This document shows positions 50,381-59,408 of a stretch of 64,000 nt of DNA, piece by piece. Each line of letters begins with the position of its first letter. The stretch's first letter is position 1. The position numbers were made by a program, and so were the translations under genes. Origin of the DNA: M30B53 sp964600785 (lineage in GTDB: Bacteria > Planctomycetota > Planctomycetia > Pirellulales > UBA1268); NCBI GenBank assembly GCA_964600785.1, contig CAZRKH010000082.1, positions 12,222 to 76,221 of the forward strand, in the 5' to 3' direction. Below the pieces are notes generated by a model. The model ran no database searches. It was not told the origin of the DNA and worked only from the letters and a program-made list of their open reading frames with translations.

Positions 50381-50761
50381 ATGTCGGGCATCACCCATTG
50401 GATTTGGCTGGCGGCGGCGGGAGCCGTCGGTGTGCTCTGCCGTGCCGGGGTGACGGCGGGAATGGTGCGGCTGTGCGGCGAGGCCTTCCCCTGGGGGCTG
50501 ACGGCGGTCAATCTGGCCGGGTCGCTCGCCTTCGGGCTGATCGTGGCGGCCACACCGCTGCCCGGTGGTCTTCCGGAGGGCTTCGAGAAGATCCTGCTGG
50601 TGGGGCTGCTCGGCGGCTTCACTACCTTCTCGAGCTTCGCCTTCGACGCGGTGCGGCTCTTCGAGATGGGCCGTCCGGCAGCGGCCCTGGCGCTCGTGGC
50701 GGCCAACAATCTCGGCGGGTTTGCCGCCGCCTGGGCCGGCCTGCGGCTGGGGGGTGGGTAG
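50381..50761 (+). CDS. crcB: Fluoride channel FluC/CrcB
   Basis: 126 residues, four membrane helices. The family motifs are present: N-L-A-G-S in helix 2 (TAVNLAGS) and GGFTTFSSF, the Phe-box and threonine region that line the fluoride pathway. It exports F- passively as a dual-topology dimer. It is divergent from hss; no fluoride riboswitch could be confirmed in the 190-bp gap upstream. Confidence 0.93.
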   Translation: MSGITHWIWLAAAGAVGVLCRAGVTAGMVRLCGEAFPWGLTAVNLAGSLAFGLIVAATPLPGGLPEGFEKILLVGLLGGFTTFSSFAFDAVRLFEMGRPAAALALVAANNLGGFAAAWAGLRLGGG

Positions 50762-50805
50762 CGTTGTTTCCCCTGCGCGACGAATCTCGGCGGTAACCCT
50801 GCCGG

Positions 50806-53208
50806 TCAGCTCCCGAGATCGAGCGTGATCAGTTTTGGCCGATCGGTGGCTGCCTTGATCTCCGCGATCGCCGCCGAGGTTTCCTCGGCCTTCTGCAGAC
50901 TCAGTCGCCGGGGAAAGTTGCGTTCCTCGTTCTCGAAGTAGCTGACCGCCTCCTCGAGCAGCGGAATCGCCCGCTGGGCGTGGCTGCCGTAGCTCTCGAG
51001 CAGCGCCAGGATGGTGGTGATCCGCTTCTGGCTGCCATGCGGCTTCTGGTTTTGCAGGTAGCGGGCGAGCAATTCGATGCCCTCGCTGACGTGGTGCCTG
51101 GCGAAGAGTTCCAGCCCCGCGGTCTGAATCTGGTCGCAAAACATGATGCCGCTGGGGGCCGGGCTGATGATCGCCTCGTGGATTGCCGGCAGCAGTGGCT
51201 CGATTTCCTTGAACGAAAGGTTGTGGTAGACGCTGGTGAACGAGCCACGGGCCCGGCCGTCCTGGTTGCGGAGGCCCGCGCGAACCGCCGTGACGAGCAG
51301 ATCCCTGTCGACCCCCTCGAGCGAATTGCCGAGCAGCCCGCCGCGACGGTTGAAGACGGCGAAGGAGAGATAGCGTTGTTCCATGCCCCGCGGATCGTCC
51401 TCGGTCGGGCCGACGGCGAGCCTCTCGAGCAGCTCGGGCACCGCAACCATCGCCGGCTGGCCGATTGCCGCGAGCGCATCGGCGGCTTTGACCCGCAGCC
51501 ACAAGTGATCCGAATGCAGCGTCTCGCGGAGCTTCGGCACCGCTTTTGCAGCGCGTCCGCGGAGCTGCGCGATCGCCTGGCAGCCCCCGATGCGAGCCTC
51601 GAGGGCCGGGTCCTCGAGCAGTTTGATCAGCGGCTCGGCCGGGAAAGTCTTCCGTCGGCCGATCGCCATGGCGGCCCGCTCGCGGACGACCGGCGACCAG
51701 CTGCCAAGCCGTCTCAGCAGTTCATCGGTCTCGAGCCGGTCGTAGTCGGAGTTGCGGTCGTTGTTGCTCCAGCCGCGGCCGTCGTGGACGACCTGCCGCG
51801 CCGCCTCGGCATCGAGCTGCGGGGCCACCGAGGGTTTCCTGCCGGTCAGTCGGATCGCCTCGAGCGGCATGCCATAGGCGATGAGATAGCTGCCGGTGGC
51901 GTCCCACTCGTGGTAGGCATCGGGCCGGGCCTGCGGCGGGCCCTGGTGGTGAAAGCTGCCGTCGTGGCCGCGGGCGAGGTCGAAATACCAGCTCCCAAAC
52001 TCCCGCATCCACTCACCGGTCGCATGAGGCCCGCATCGCGACACGCCGGGCATCGCCCAGGTGATGTTGAAGAAGTTGCCGGTGTGCCCGGTGTCGCGTT
52101 CGCTGCCGTGGGAGGCGGCACTCATCCTGGCGAAAAACCCGGCCGCGTCCTGTTCGTCAAGCTGGTCGAAGAGCACCGCCGCCATGCCGCACTTGCCGTT
52201 GTCTTCGTGGGTCTGCATCCACGGGTGGTGGTCGCCGTAGGGCACCGCGCCCTTGCCGACGTAGAACCGCAAGAGCCTGCTGCTGCGGTCGATCGCCTCG
52301 GCGACCTCGGGGTCATCGACCCCGGCCTCGCGGGCCAGCACCAGCCCGATTGTGAGCACGGCACCCGGCGAGTTCATCATGCCGTAGCCGAGGAGGCGGC
52401 CATCCGGTCCGGCAAACTTGTGGCCCCAGGAGCCGACAATGCTCTGTCCTTCCGCCGCCTCCAGTGCGATTCGCCGCAGGCCTGGCAGCACCGAGTCGTC
52501 GCCGGTGGCCATGACGTATTCCGAGAGAAAGACGGCGACGTAGCCATACCACCAGGTAGCCATCGCGTCGGCCGAGAAGTCGGCGGCCCACTCCGCTTCC
52601 CGCTTCACGATCGGGTGGTATTTCGCCTCACCGCTGGCCAGCAGCCCGAGGGCATTGAGCGAGCGGGTGATCGCGTTGCCGCGGTACGACGGCCGGGCCA
52701 TCCGGCCAGCCAGCCTCTCGCAGCCGAGTGAGAAGATTTTCTTCGACTTCTCGCAGGCGTAGGGGGCGGTGCTGCTGTAGCTGCCGAGTACCGGTAGTGA
52801 GATCGTCACGTTCGAGGTTGTCCCGTCCCGCCAGCGGATCACGCCGAGCCTGCCATCGGTGACCTCGGCGGCGGTCAGTGCCTTGCCAAAGGCGGTCCTC
52901 GGGTCAGTGGCAAACGGTGTGCCGCCAACCCCGAGGATCACGTCACCTGTTTTCAGCAGCCCGTCGGCCGGCGAACCCTGCGCCACCTGCGTGATAAAGA
53001 TTTGGCGGGCTTGGGAGGTTTCCATGTTGCGGAAATAGATCCATCCGCGGGCCCCCGTTGCACCGAGGTTCCAATCTTTGGCGGCCCGCTCGGGGATTGC
53101 TCCGCCGGCGGTAAAGTCCGGGTTTGGGAGAGGCTCCGCCCCCGTGGCAACCAGCGAGCCCGCGGCAACCACCGCGGCAGCGAGCATTGAGTGGAAAAAC
53201 GGATTCAC
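50806..53208 (-). CDS. DUF6288 protein with PDZ and HEAT repeats
   Basis: 800 residues from GTG 53208; a start at ATG 53187 is possible and no strong ribosome-binding site decides it. A signal segment (SMLAAAVVAAGSLVA) is followed by a PDZ-like region (GDVILGVGGTPFATDPR), a large alpha/alpha-barrel-like central part (DUF6288), and HEAT-type repeats toward the C-terminus (LEDPALEARIGGCQAIAQL; DALAAIGQPAMVAVPELLERL). I recognise this multi-domain type from planctomycetes and verrucomicrobia; its function is unknown, probably periplasmic. Upstream sequence belongs to a decayed transposon. Confidence 0.75.
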   Translation of the reverse strand: MNPFFHSMLAAAVVAAGSLVATGAEPLPNPDFTAGGAIPERAAKDWNLGATGARGWIYFRNMETSQARQIFITQVAQGSPADGLLKTGDVILGVGGTPFATDPRTAFGKALTAAEVTDGRLGVIRWRDGTTSNVTISLPVLGSYSSTAPYACEKSKKIFSLGCERLAGRMARPSYRGNAITRSLNALGLLASGEAKYHPIVKREAEWAADFSADAMATWWYGYVAVFLSEYVMATGDDSVLPGLRRIALEAAEGQSIVGSWGHKFAGPDGRLLGYGMMNSPGAVLTIGLVLAREAGVDDPEVAEAIDRSSRLLRFYVGKGAVPYGDHHPWMQTHEDNGKCGMAAVLFDQLDEQDAAGFFARMSAASHGSERDTGHTGNFFNITWAMPGVSRCGPHATGEWMREFGSWYFDLARGHDGSFHHQGPPQARPDAYHEWDATGSYLIAYGMPLEAIRLTGRKPSVAPQLDAEAARQVVHDGRGWSNNDRNSDYDRLETDELLRRLGSWSPVVRERAAMAIGRRKTFPAEPLIKLLEDPALEARIGGCQAIAQLRGRAAKAVPKLRETLHSDHLWLRVKAADALAAIGQPAMVAVPELLERLAVGPTEDDPRGMEQRYLSFAVFNRRGGLLGNSLEGVDRDLLVTAVRAGLRNQDGRARGSFTSVYHNLSFKEIEPLLPAIHEAIISPAPSGIMFCDQIQTAGLELFARHHVSEGIELLARYLQNQKPHGSQKRITTILALLESYGSHAQRAIPLLEEAVSYFENEERNFPRRLSLQKAEETSAAIAEIKAATDRPKLITLDLGS

Positions 53209-53248
53209 AGCGAGGGAATTCCCGGGAAGCAGAAACGGTTGAAGATAG

Positions 53249-53342
53249 CCCGTCCAATGGCACCACCGCAAATGTCCCCGAACTGATGGGCGGCTCGTGA
53301 GCGGTGTGCTCCAGTCTCCTGGGTGCGCACCAGGCCTTCGCC
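53249..53342. repeat. 94-bp direct repeat, copy A
   Basis: Shares about 90% of its bases, on the same strand, with 55247-55340; identical core aatgtccccgaactgatggg. It lies just beyond a remnant of an IS91-like transposase C-terminus, as does copy B, so the two probably derive from the same end of one element. Confidence 0.85.
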
Positions 53343-53383
53343 CGCTTGCGAACCTCCGGTTCGAAGCGGGCCGGCTCCAGCCG

Positions 53384-53509
53384 GCCGTCTCCTCTCAGAT
53401 GGATGCCACCGCCGCATGCTGGGCACTCGAGCGGGAACTCCTCGCCTACCCGGGCCGTCAGTTTCGCCCAGGTCATCCGGGAGGTGTCGTGCGAGCGGGG
53501 TTTTGCGTG
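53384..53509 (-). pseudogene. IS91-like transposase fragment A
   Basis: An open minus-strand stretch reads HAKPRSHDTSRMTW followed by LTARVGEEFPLECPACGG, the C-terminal zinc-finger-like segment of IS91/IS801-family transposases, then diverges. No start or catalytic core is present. Recognition is from memory of the family's C-terminus. Confidence 0.5.
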
Positions 53510-53582
53510 AGTGTCGCAGCAGCCATCCGTGGGTTGTCCGCTAACGGCCCCGTCGACAGTCTCCCCGCCGGTGGCAGCCTAA

Positions 53583-54059
53583 TCACCCGCCCCAAGCGGC
53601 GGCGACTATGGGACAATCTTGCTTGTTCAGATCACAGTCAAACTTCAGCGGTTTTGCCCCTGCGGGAACGGTCAGTTCGATGGTGCTGCCGGCAGGATCC
53701 CGGTACTCGTCGGGAACGTGGTTTTTGGGCTGTGGACCTTCTGCGGTTGGCGGTCGTTCCCAGCAGTCGAATGCCACTTTGTAGCGACCCGGCATCAGTC
53801 CATCCCCTTCCTCCCAGGTGGTCGCCGAGAAGTAGCCTTCCTCGTCGAACGTGCCCCTGCCAGGCCGCTGAGGAAAGCCCTCGGCCGCTTCCAACGGCGC
53901 GAAGTAAACAACGCCGGATTTTGGAAGCGGCTGGCCGTTGAAGGTGACCCGGCCACTGACGCGGACCGTCTCCGGGCGTTGCGTTCCGCATCCACCCGCC
54001 GAAACTGCAGCAACCAGCAGCAGCACGCCGGGGGGGGTGATTCTCGTGAGGCAGAACAT
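53583..54059 (-). CDS. Small lipoprotein-like protein, transthyretin/carboxypeptidase-regulatory type
   Basis: 158 residues from ATG 54059. An N-terminal hydrophobic segment ends AGGC, a plausible lipobox Cys. The body shows VSGRVTFNGQPLPKSGVVYF, the strand pattern of transthyretin-like/carboxypeptidase regulatory domains that planctomycetes encode beside DUF1559 genes. It is co-directional with the DUF1559 gene, 20 bp after it, so the two form a pair, as is common in these genomes. Function unknown. Confidence 0.78.
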   Translation of the reverse strand: MFCLTRITPPGVLLLVAAVSAGGCGTQRPETVRVSGRVTFNGQPLPKSGVVYFAPLEAAEGFPQRPGRGTFDEEGYFSATTWEEGDGLMPGRYKVAFDCWERPPTAEGPQPKNHVPDEYRDPAGSTIELTVPAGAKPLKFDCDLNKQDCPIVAAAWGG

Positions 54060-54079
54060 GGGCTGATCGGCTGATGGGG

Positions 54080-55201
54080 TCAAGGAAGCGAGACGGATTC
54101 TTCGCCGGCTCGTGTTCCCAGCTCGTTGTACAGGCGGTAGTCGAGGGAGTCACTGAAGAAATGAACACTGCCATCTCCCATCACAAACTGAACGCCCCCC
54201 GGATGAAAACTCTTGTACCCGCAAGCCCGATAATGGATGCCCCCCGCCCTGTTGCACACCTCGAAGGTGTTCATCGGGATGGTCGTCCCTGCGATTGGAA
54301 AGTTGATGGAATAGGCGCCGATGTAAACGCACTGGCTGGGAATCGTTTCACCGAGCATGAGGGTATTCGAGAGGCCGTCGTGAACGTGTGCAAACGTGAA
54401 GCCCGACGGAAACCTCCCAAACATTCCCACCGAGTTGTTGTTCGGTCCTGTCGACCCGTAGTTGAATCCCTGGCAGCAGTAACTGGGACGGGCCTCGGAA
54501 CAGAAAGGGCAGTGATCCGGCTGGGTCGGCCCCATGCTGCCCGGATACCACAGGCCCAAGGCGGGGGAGGGATTGGTAGAGGTTATGTTGTCGCGGTCAT
54601 CCATGATCGGATTGGAAGAAGCTGGATCGCTGGGGCACACGACCGTCGGTACAACCGTCCTGACGGCCTCGGCGTTGGCTGAATCGCGCATCGCTTTTGA
54701 AAAATCGAACAGGTCGTAGAGCGGCTGCTGCTCCAAGTGAGGCAGGATCCATGCAACCCACGTCCCCCCCGGCTTGTTATGAGGTGCGACATTGTCATAA
54801 GGCGTTGTGATTGGCAGTCGGCCGTGATTCCCATGGAACCCGTGTAATGCCACCGCCAGCTGCTTGAGATTGTTGCCGCACTGCGTCCTTCGGGCGGTCT
54901 CTCGGGCGGCTTGGAGGCCCGGCAGCAGCAGGGCAACGAGCAACGCGATAATCGCGATCACGACGAGCAGTTCGACGAGGGTGAAACCATGCAGGGGGCG
55001 GGAGAAAGCCGCATTTTCCCTGGGGGCGGGCGGGGTCTTCGGGACCCTCACCTCGAGTGCACGACGATCAGCGTGGCGGCGGTCGGCATTGATGCGGGTA
55101 GCGGAATTGAATTGCATATTGGTATCGAGACGCCGCGTGCCGCCGACGGCTGTCGCGGATAACGACGTTATCTTCCTTACGGATCCCCACGACGGATTCA
55201 T
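54080..55201 (-). CDS. DUF1559 prepilin-like protein
   Basis: 373 residues from ATG 55201, which has GGGGAGG nine bases upstream; a start at 55117 would shorten it. The prepilin N-methylation motif GFTLVELLVVIAIIALLVALLLP lies unusually far in (about residue 72), after a basic leader, whereas DUF1559 proteins normally have it near residue 10. The DUF1559 body follows (NNLKQLAVALHGFHGNHG, GGVQFVMGDGSVHFFSD). Such pseudopilins are abundant in planctomycetes and are thought to act at the cell surface. It lies between two IS91-like remnants. Confidence 0.83.
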   Translation of the reverse strand: MNPSWGSVRKITSLSATAVGGTRRLDTNMQFNSATRINADRRHADRRALEVRVPKTPPAPRENAAFSRPLHGFTLVELLVVIAIIALLVALLLPGLQAARETARRTQCGNNLKQLAVALHGFHGNHGRLPITTPYDNVAPHNKPGGTWVAWILPHLEQQPLYDLFDFSKAMRDSANAEAVRTVVPTVVCPSDPASSNPIMDDRDNITSTNPSPALGLWYPGSMGPTQPDHCPFCSEARPSYCCQGFNYGSTGPNNNSVGMFGRFPSGFTFAHVHDGLSNTLMLGETIPSQCVYIGAYSINFPIAGTTIPMNTFEVCNRAGGIHYRACGYKSFHPGGVQFVMGDGSVHFFSDSLDYRLYNELGTRAGEESVSLP

Positions 55202-55246
55202 TACCCGTTTCGCCTCCCCGGCGGAAAAGTAGCCGATGAACAACAG

Positions 55247-55340
55247 CCCGGTCAATAGCACCACCGCAAATGTCCCCGAACTGATGGGCGGCTCGTGAGC
55301 GGTATGCTTCTGTCTCCTGGGTGCGCACCAGGCCTTGCCC
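55247..55340. repeat. 94-bp direct repeat, copy B
   Basis: Second copy of the repeat at 53249-53342, in the same orientation. Together they bracket about 1.9 kb holding the DUF1559 gene and its lipoprotein partner. Confidence 0.85.
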
Positions 55341-55456
55341 GACCGCCTGGACCGCCTGCCTTTCCCCTCGGGAGTGGCGGTTTTCTCGTGTCGGCGCGGA
55401 GTCTCTCCGAGTCCGGCGGCGCGGCGGCTTTGTCGTGACCTGGCTGGCGGCGGCGG

Positions 55457-55568
55457 TCACAGGCTGTGGATGTCGATCGCGGGCAGCTCGTTGGGTGACG
55501 CCTGAAAGATGTCGCGGTCGAAAGTGCCCATGCACGAGTTCGTCCAAGTCGATGTGCGGGCCATTCAT
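55457..55568 (-). pseudogene. IS91-like transposase fragment B, frameshifted
   Basis: Minus strand, one frame reads DRDIFQASPNELPAIDIHSL-stop, the typical tail of IS91-family transposases; the stretch just ahead (IDLDELVHGHF) continues in another frame, so a frameshift has occurred. The rest of the gene is gone. Confidence 0.5.
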
Positions 55569-55650
55569 GGCCCCGTCCTGCCGAGTCCGGCGTGACGAGC
55601 ATCAACTACTCGCTTGAGCATCTGGTGGGAGGGAGGCCGGCATGAAAGGC

Positions 55651-55822
55651 CTACCTCAGCAAGCGGTCGTAGTCGGCGTGGTTACTTTTAGCCGGGGAGC
55701 GAAGGATGAAACGCGTCTCGTTGCCACACGCGGTAGCCAGCGGTTGCCTGTTTCCTCACGTCGCTGGGCAAGCCCCGAAAAGCCTGCCAGAACCGTCGGT
55801 TCGCGACGCTCCGAATCGTCAC
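55651..55822 (-). pseudogene. RelE/ParE-type toxin remnant
   Basis: Starts at GTG 55822, overlapping the antitoxin stop in GTGA, and reads SVANRRFWQAFRGLPSDVRK then HPSLPG-stop (44 residues). Beyond the stop, one frame over, SNHADYDRLLR-stop matches the usual end of such toxins. The middle of the protein is missing, so an internal deletion plus frameshift has killed it. Confidence 0.55.
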
Positions 55823-56010
55823 CGCCCCGCCTCTGTGGCGGTATCGCCGTCTTCGGCCAGCAGATCTTCGAGCGGCCGAAAGCGACCGGCGGCGATGTCG
55901 GCCCGGGCCTCGGCGACGAGGTGGCCGAGCCGGCCAGCGGCAGCGTCGGCGGCGATCTGGCGGTCCCAGTCGTCGTCGGTCGCCGGTCGTCGCTCGAAAC
56001 CCCCCCCTGA
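55819..56010 (-). pseudogene. Antitoxin remnant without a start codon
   Basis: The open frame ends DDDWDRQIAADAAAGRLGHL ... FRPLEDLLAEDG, the C-terminal toxin-wrapping part of an antitoxin. No start codon is available before a run of seven C and the 3' end of tRNA-Pro 21 bp further on, so the N-terminal DNA-binding half appears lost. Confidence 0.5.
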
Positions 56011-56030
56011 TTTTCCAGAACAAAACCGAG

Positions 56031-56105
56031 TCGGGGCGGAGAGATTCGAACTCTCGACCTCCTGGTCCCAAACCAGGCGCGCTAGCCAAACTGCGCCACG
56101 CCCCG
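56031..56105 (-). tRNA. tRNA-Pro (anticodon TGG)
   Basis: Acceptor CGGGGCG/CGCCCCG, anticodon stem CCTGG/CCAGG with loop TTTGGGA, T-loop TTCGAAT, discriminator A. Its 3' end borders the broken toxin-antitoxin remnant, so it may be an integration site. Confidence 0.96.
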
Positions 56106-56133
56106 TAGGCAGTGCGACTGAGTCTACCCGACC

Positions 56134-57174
56134 TCAGCCGGTGATGTGGTCGAGCAGCCGCTCGAATTCGTCGCCGTCGGCAAAGGGGATCACGATCCGG
56201 CCCGAGCCCTTGCTCGTGGCATGCACCACCACCTTCGTGCCAAGGGCCCGGCGAAGCTCGGTTTCCACCGCCGCCACCTCCGCCGACCGTCGCGAGGGCC
56301 CCCGGCCCGACCGCCGCGAAGACGCCGCCTCCGCCCCGGCCCCGTGCAGGCCCTCGTCATCGTCGTCGGCCCGCAGGATCTCCTGCACCTCCGACTCCAC
56401 CGCCCGCACCGAAAGCCCCTCGGCCTCCACCCGGGCCGCGAGCCGCTCCTGCTCCTGCTCGTCGCCCACAGGCAACAAGGCGCGGGCATGGCCCATCGAA
56501 ATCGACCCGGCCCGCAGCATGCCCTGCACCTTCTCCGGCAGCTCCAAAAGACGGATCAGGTTGGCCACGCTCGAGCGGTTGATCGAGAGCCGCTTGGCCA
56601 GTTCCTCCTGGGTGCACTGCCAGTTGGCGAGGTATTGCTTGAAGCTCGCTGCCTTTTCCAGCGGATCGAGATCTCGCCGCTGGAGGTTTTCCACGATGGC
56701 GATCTCCGCCATCTGGCGATCGTCCACCTCGAGCACCCGTGCCGGCACCGTCTGCCAGCCGAGGCGTCGAGCCGCCGCCAGCCGCCGCTGCCCGGCGATC
56801 AGTTGATACCGATCACCCTGGGTGCGAACCACGATCGGCTGCACCAGGCCATGCTCCCGCAGGCTTTCGGCAAGTTCCTCGAGGGCGGCGTCGTCGACCA
56901 CGCTTCGCGGCTGCCACGGGTTGGCATCGATGCCGGTCACGGCAATCGCGTCGGCCGGCACGCCCGAGACCGCCTGCTCCACCTCCTCGGGGCTGTGCAG
57001 GAAGAGCCTCGCTGCAGCCGAGCCGCCACCTGGTGAGCCGCCACTTGGTGAGCCGCCGGCCGGCGGGGCCGGCTGCGAGGCGACCGCAGAGCTGCCGTCG
57101 GTGACGGGGGTTTCGGGGGCAGTTCGTCCCAAGAGGGCCTCGAGGCCCCGTCCCAGGCGTCGTTGGCTACTCAC
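56134..57174 (-). CDS. parB: Chromosome partitioning protein ParB
   Basis: 346 residues from GTG 57174, which overlaps the parA stop by 8 bp. The N-terminal CTPase domain (LAESLREHGLVQPIVVRTQGDRYQLIAGQRRLAAARRLGW, with GERRW-type motif as GQRR), the HTH region (EELAKRLSINRSSVANLIRLLELP) and a C-terminal dimerisation helix are all present. A Gly/Ser/Pro-rich repeat (GGSPSGGSPGGGS) links the start to the core. ParB binds parS and spreads. A minus-strand start with this conserved N-terminus (SSQRRLGRGLEALLG) is decisive. Confidence 0.95.
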   Translation of the reverse strand: MSSQRRLGRGLEALLGRTAPETPVTDGSSAVASQPAPPAGGSPSGGSPGGGSAAARLFLHSPEEVEQAVSGVPADAIAVTGIDANPWQPRSVVDDAALEELAESLREHGLVQPIVVRTQGDRYQLIAGQRRLAAARRLGWQTVPARVLEVDDRQMAEIAIVENLQRRDLDPLEKAASFKQYLANWQCTQEELAKRLSINRSSVANLIRLLELPEKVQGMLRAGSISMGHARALLPVGDEQEQERLAARVEAEGLSVRAVESEVQEILRADDDDEGLHGAGAEAASSRRSGRGPSRRSAEVAAVETELRRALGTKVVVHATSKGSGRIVIPFADGDEFERLLDHITG

Positions 57175-57913
57175 AGTCGCGTACCTCCATGCACAGTTCG
57201 GTGTAGGCCCGGGCCCCGGGACTTCGCGGGGCATAGTCGAGAACGGTCATCGCGTGGCTGGGGGCCTCTGAAACCGCCACGTCGCGGGGGATCACCGTCT
57301 CGAAGACGATCTCCCCGAAGAAGTCGCGAACCTCCGCCTCGACCTCGTGGGTCAACTCGAGCGAGGCGTCGTGCATCGTGAGCACGATCCCGCCAAACTC
57401 GAGCCTCCCGGGCCGGGACTGCATCACCTCGCGGATCACTTCGATCATTTGCGTGAGGCCCTCGAGGGCGAAATACTCGCACTGTATCGGCATCAAGACC
57501 TCCGTGCTGCCGGCAAGCGCCGTTCGCGTGAGGTCTCCAAGCGATGGCGGACAGTCGATCAGGCAGCAGTCCCAGCCACCGAGGCCGTGGCTCATGTGCC
57601 GCTCGAGCACTGCCGATCCGCCGCGGGCCAGCTCGGCTATCCGCTCCACGTCGCGAACGCTGCGGCTGCCCGGCAGCAAAAACAGGCCGTCGACCGCCGT
57701 CTTCACGATCGATTCCGCCAGCGGTCGCTCCAGCACCAGCGGGTGTTCCTCGGCCGGAGCCGCCCCGAAGCCGGTGGTGGCGTTGCACTGCGGATCGAGG
57801 TCGACCAGGAGCGTCCGCGAGCCGCCCTTGGCCAGGCCGGCGGCCAGGTTCGAGGCGGTGGTCGTCTTGCCGACGCCCCCCTTTTGGTTGGCAACACACA
57901 CGATTCGGCCCAC
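57167..57913 (-). CDS. parA: Chromosome partitioning ATPase ParA/Soj
   Basis: 248 residues from GTG 57913, preceded by GGGGGGAAA. Deviant Walker A KGGVGKTTT, LLVDLDPQCNATTG and CCLIDCPPSLGDL define a ParA-type ATPase that moves ParB-parS complexes. Upstream in-frame ATGs near 57955 would add a non-conserved leader. Translationally coupled to parB. No parS-like 16-mer was found by eye in the window. Confidence 0.95.
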   Translation of the reverse strand: MGRIVCVANQKGGVGKTTTASNLAAGLAKGGSRTLLVDLDPQCNATTGFGAAPAEEHPLVLERPLAESIVKTAVDGLFLLPGSRSVRDVERIAELARGGSAVLERHMSHGLGGWDCCLIDCPPSLGDLTRTALAGSTEVLMPIQCEYFALEGLTQMIEVIREVMQSRPGRLEFGGIVLTMHDASLELTHEVEAEVRDFFGEIVFETVIPRDVAVSEAPSHAMTVLDYAPRSPGARAYTELCMEVRDCE

Positions 57914-58085
57914 GTACGAATTTCCCCCCGCCACAAGGCAGCCTGCGACACGCATTCCGCGCACCATCGATGCACCCGGAATATCGTCCACTCCAGGCAT
58001 ATTCGTCAGATCGCGGCCGGCGGTGCGACCGATCGGTCCCTCCGCGCAGGCTTGCCCAACAAGCCGGGCAAGATGTGCGGGCTGG

Positions 58086-59408
58086 TCAGACTCGACTCAG
58101 GCTGCGGACCTCGTCGGCGATCGCGGCGATGCCGGCCCGTACGCTCGCCGGATCCATCGTAAACGTCATCCGCAGGCACTCCTCGCGGTGCCGCCAGAGG
58201 CCGCCGGGGGATGCATCCGCCCGCCCGCCGGCCTGATGCGGGAGCCCCTCGGGCTCCTCGAGCCCGTAGAAGAAATAGTCGCCCGGCACCACGAGCACCC
58301 CTCGCCGCTTGAGCCGCTCGTAGAGCTCCCGGGAGCCGATCGGCAGCCCCGGAAACCAGAGCCATAAAAACAACGCCCCCTCGCTGGCATGAACCGCGTA
58401 ATCGAAGCTGTCGGCGAAGGCCTCCCGCACCCAGCCCTGTGCTGCCCGCGACTTTTCCTGGTAATAGGGCCGCACCGTCTCCCGGGCAAGCGAGAGGATT
58501 TCTCCGCTCTCCAGAAGCGGACGAACGATCTCCTGGCCGAGATTCGGGTTGGCCAGACCGATCACCGAGCCGGTCTCGGCGATCGCCGCGGTGATCCCGG
58601 GAGGGCCGATCACGATCCCCGTTCGCGTGCCGGGCAGGCCGAGCTTGGAAAGGCTCAGAGTCAGGATTACGTGCTCGTCCCACAGCGGCGTGGCCCCGGT
58701 GAAGATCACGTCGGGAAAAGGGGCCCCATAGGCGTTGTCGATGACAAGCGGGATGCCATGCACCTTGGCCAGTGCTGAGAGGCGAGAGAGCTCCTCGTCG
58801 GTGAGCACGTTGCCGCTGGGATTGGTCGGCCGCGAGACACAGATCGCCGCGATGCTCTCGTCGATCTCGAGGGCATCGAAGTCGATGCCGTACTTGAAGC
58901 TGTGCTCGCCGGTGCGGTCGATCCGGGGTCGCATGCCGCGGAAGAGCCCCTCGCAGGAGCCCTGGTTGGCATAGCCGATGTATTCCGGCATCAGCGGCAG
59001 CAGGATCTGCCGCCGGCTGCCATCGGGCATCTCACCGGCGAGTAGATTGAAGAGGATGAAGAAGGCCGTCTGCCCGCCGACGGTGATCGCCACGTGCTCC
59101 GGGCCGATCGGCCAGCCAAACTCCCGCCGCAGAAGGCCGACGAGAGCCTCGATGAACCGCTGGTTGCCTCGCGGCGGGTCGTAGTTGCCAAGCACCCGCT
59201 CGAGACATCCGGGCGAGGCGAGGACTTCCTCCATCCGTCTCCGCCAGAGGGCGTCGATCTCGGGGATGTGGGCCGGCTGCCCGCCCCCGAGCATCTTCAC
59301 GTCACCCCCCTCGGCGAGCGCCCGGCCGAGATCCTCCATCAGTTCGCCGATGCCGCTGCCGGCGGCCAGCTGCCGCCCGAGCTTCGAGAACCGCAGGGGC
59401 GGATTCAC
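58086..59408 (-). CDS. avtA: Valine-pyruvate aminotransferase
   Basis: 440 residues, fold type I PLP enzyme. Its start is GTG 59408, overlapping the stop of the aldehyde dehydrogenase gene (GTGA). N-terminal RFSKLGRQLAAGSGIGELMEDLG and LGGGQPAHIPEI match the AvtA signature, and the PLP Lys is in LSLSKLGLPGTRTG. It transfers the amino group between valine and pyruvate, giving alanine and 2-ketoisovalerate. Confidence 0.87.
   Translation of the reverse strand: MNPPLRFSKLGRQLAAGSGIGELMEDLGRALAEGGDVKMLGGGQPAHIPEIDALWRRRMEEVLASPGCLERVLGNYDPPRGNQRFIEALVGLLRREFGWPIGPEHVAITVGGQTAFFILFNLLAGEMPDGSRRQILLPLMPEYIGYANQGSCEGLFRGMRPRIDRTGEHSFKYGIDFDALEIDESIAAICVSRPTNPSGNVLTDEELSRLSALAKVHGIPLVIDNAYGAPFPDVIFTGATPLWDEHVILTLSLSKLGLPGTRTGIVIGPPGITAAIAETGSVIGLANPNLGQEIVRPLLESGEILSLARETVRPYYQEKSRAAQGWVREAFADSFDYAVHASEGALFLWLWFPGLPIGSRELYERLKRRGVLVVPGDYFFYGLEEPEGLPHQAGGRADASPGGLWRHREECLRMTFTMDPASVRAGIAAIADEVRSLSRV

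Noticed and set aside
55706..56806. Plus-strand open frame spanning tRNA-Pro and parB
   Set aside because: It runs antisense to a tRNA and to parB, whose motifs are clear; its product is Ser/Arg-rich without any domain.
56134..58000. Chromosome origin next to parAB
   Set aside because: parAB often marks the origin region, but no dnaA, gidAB, DnaA boxes or parS-like 16-mer were seen in the window.
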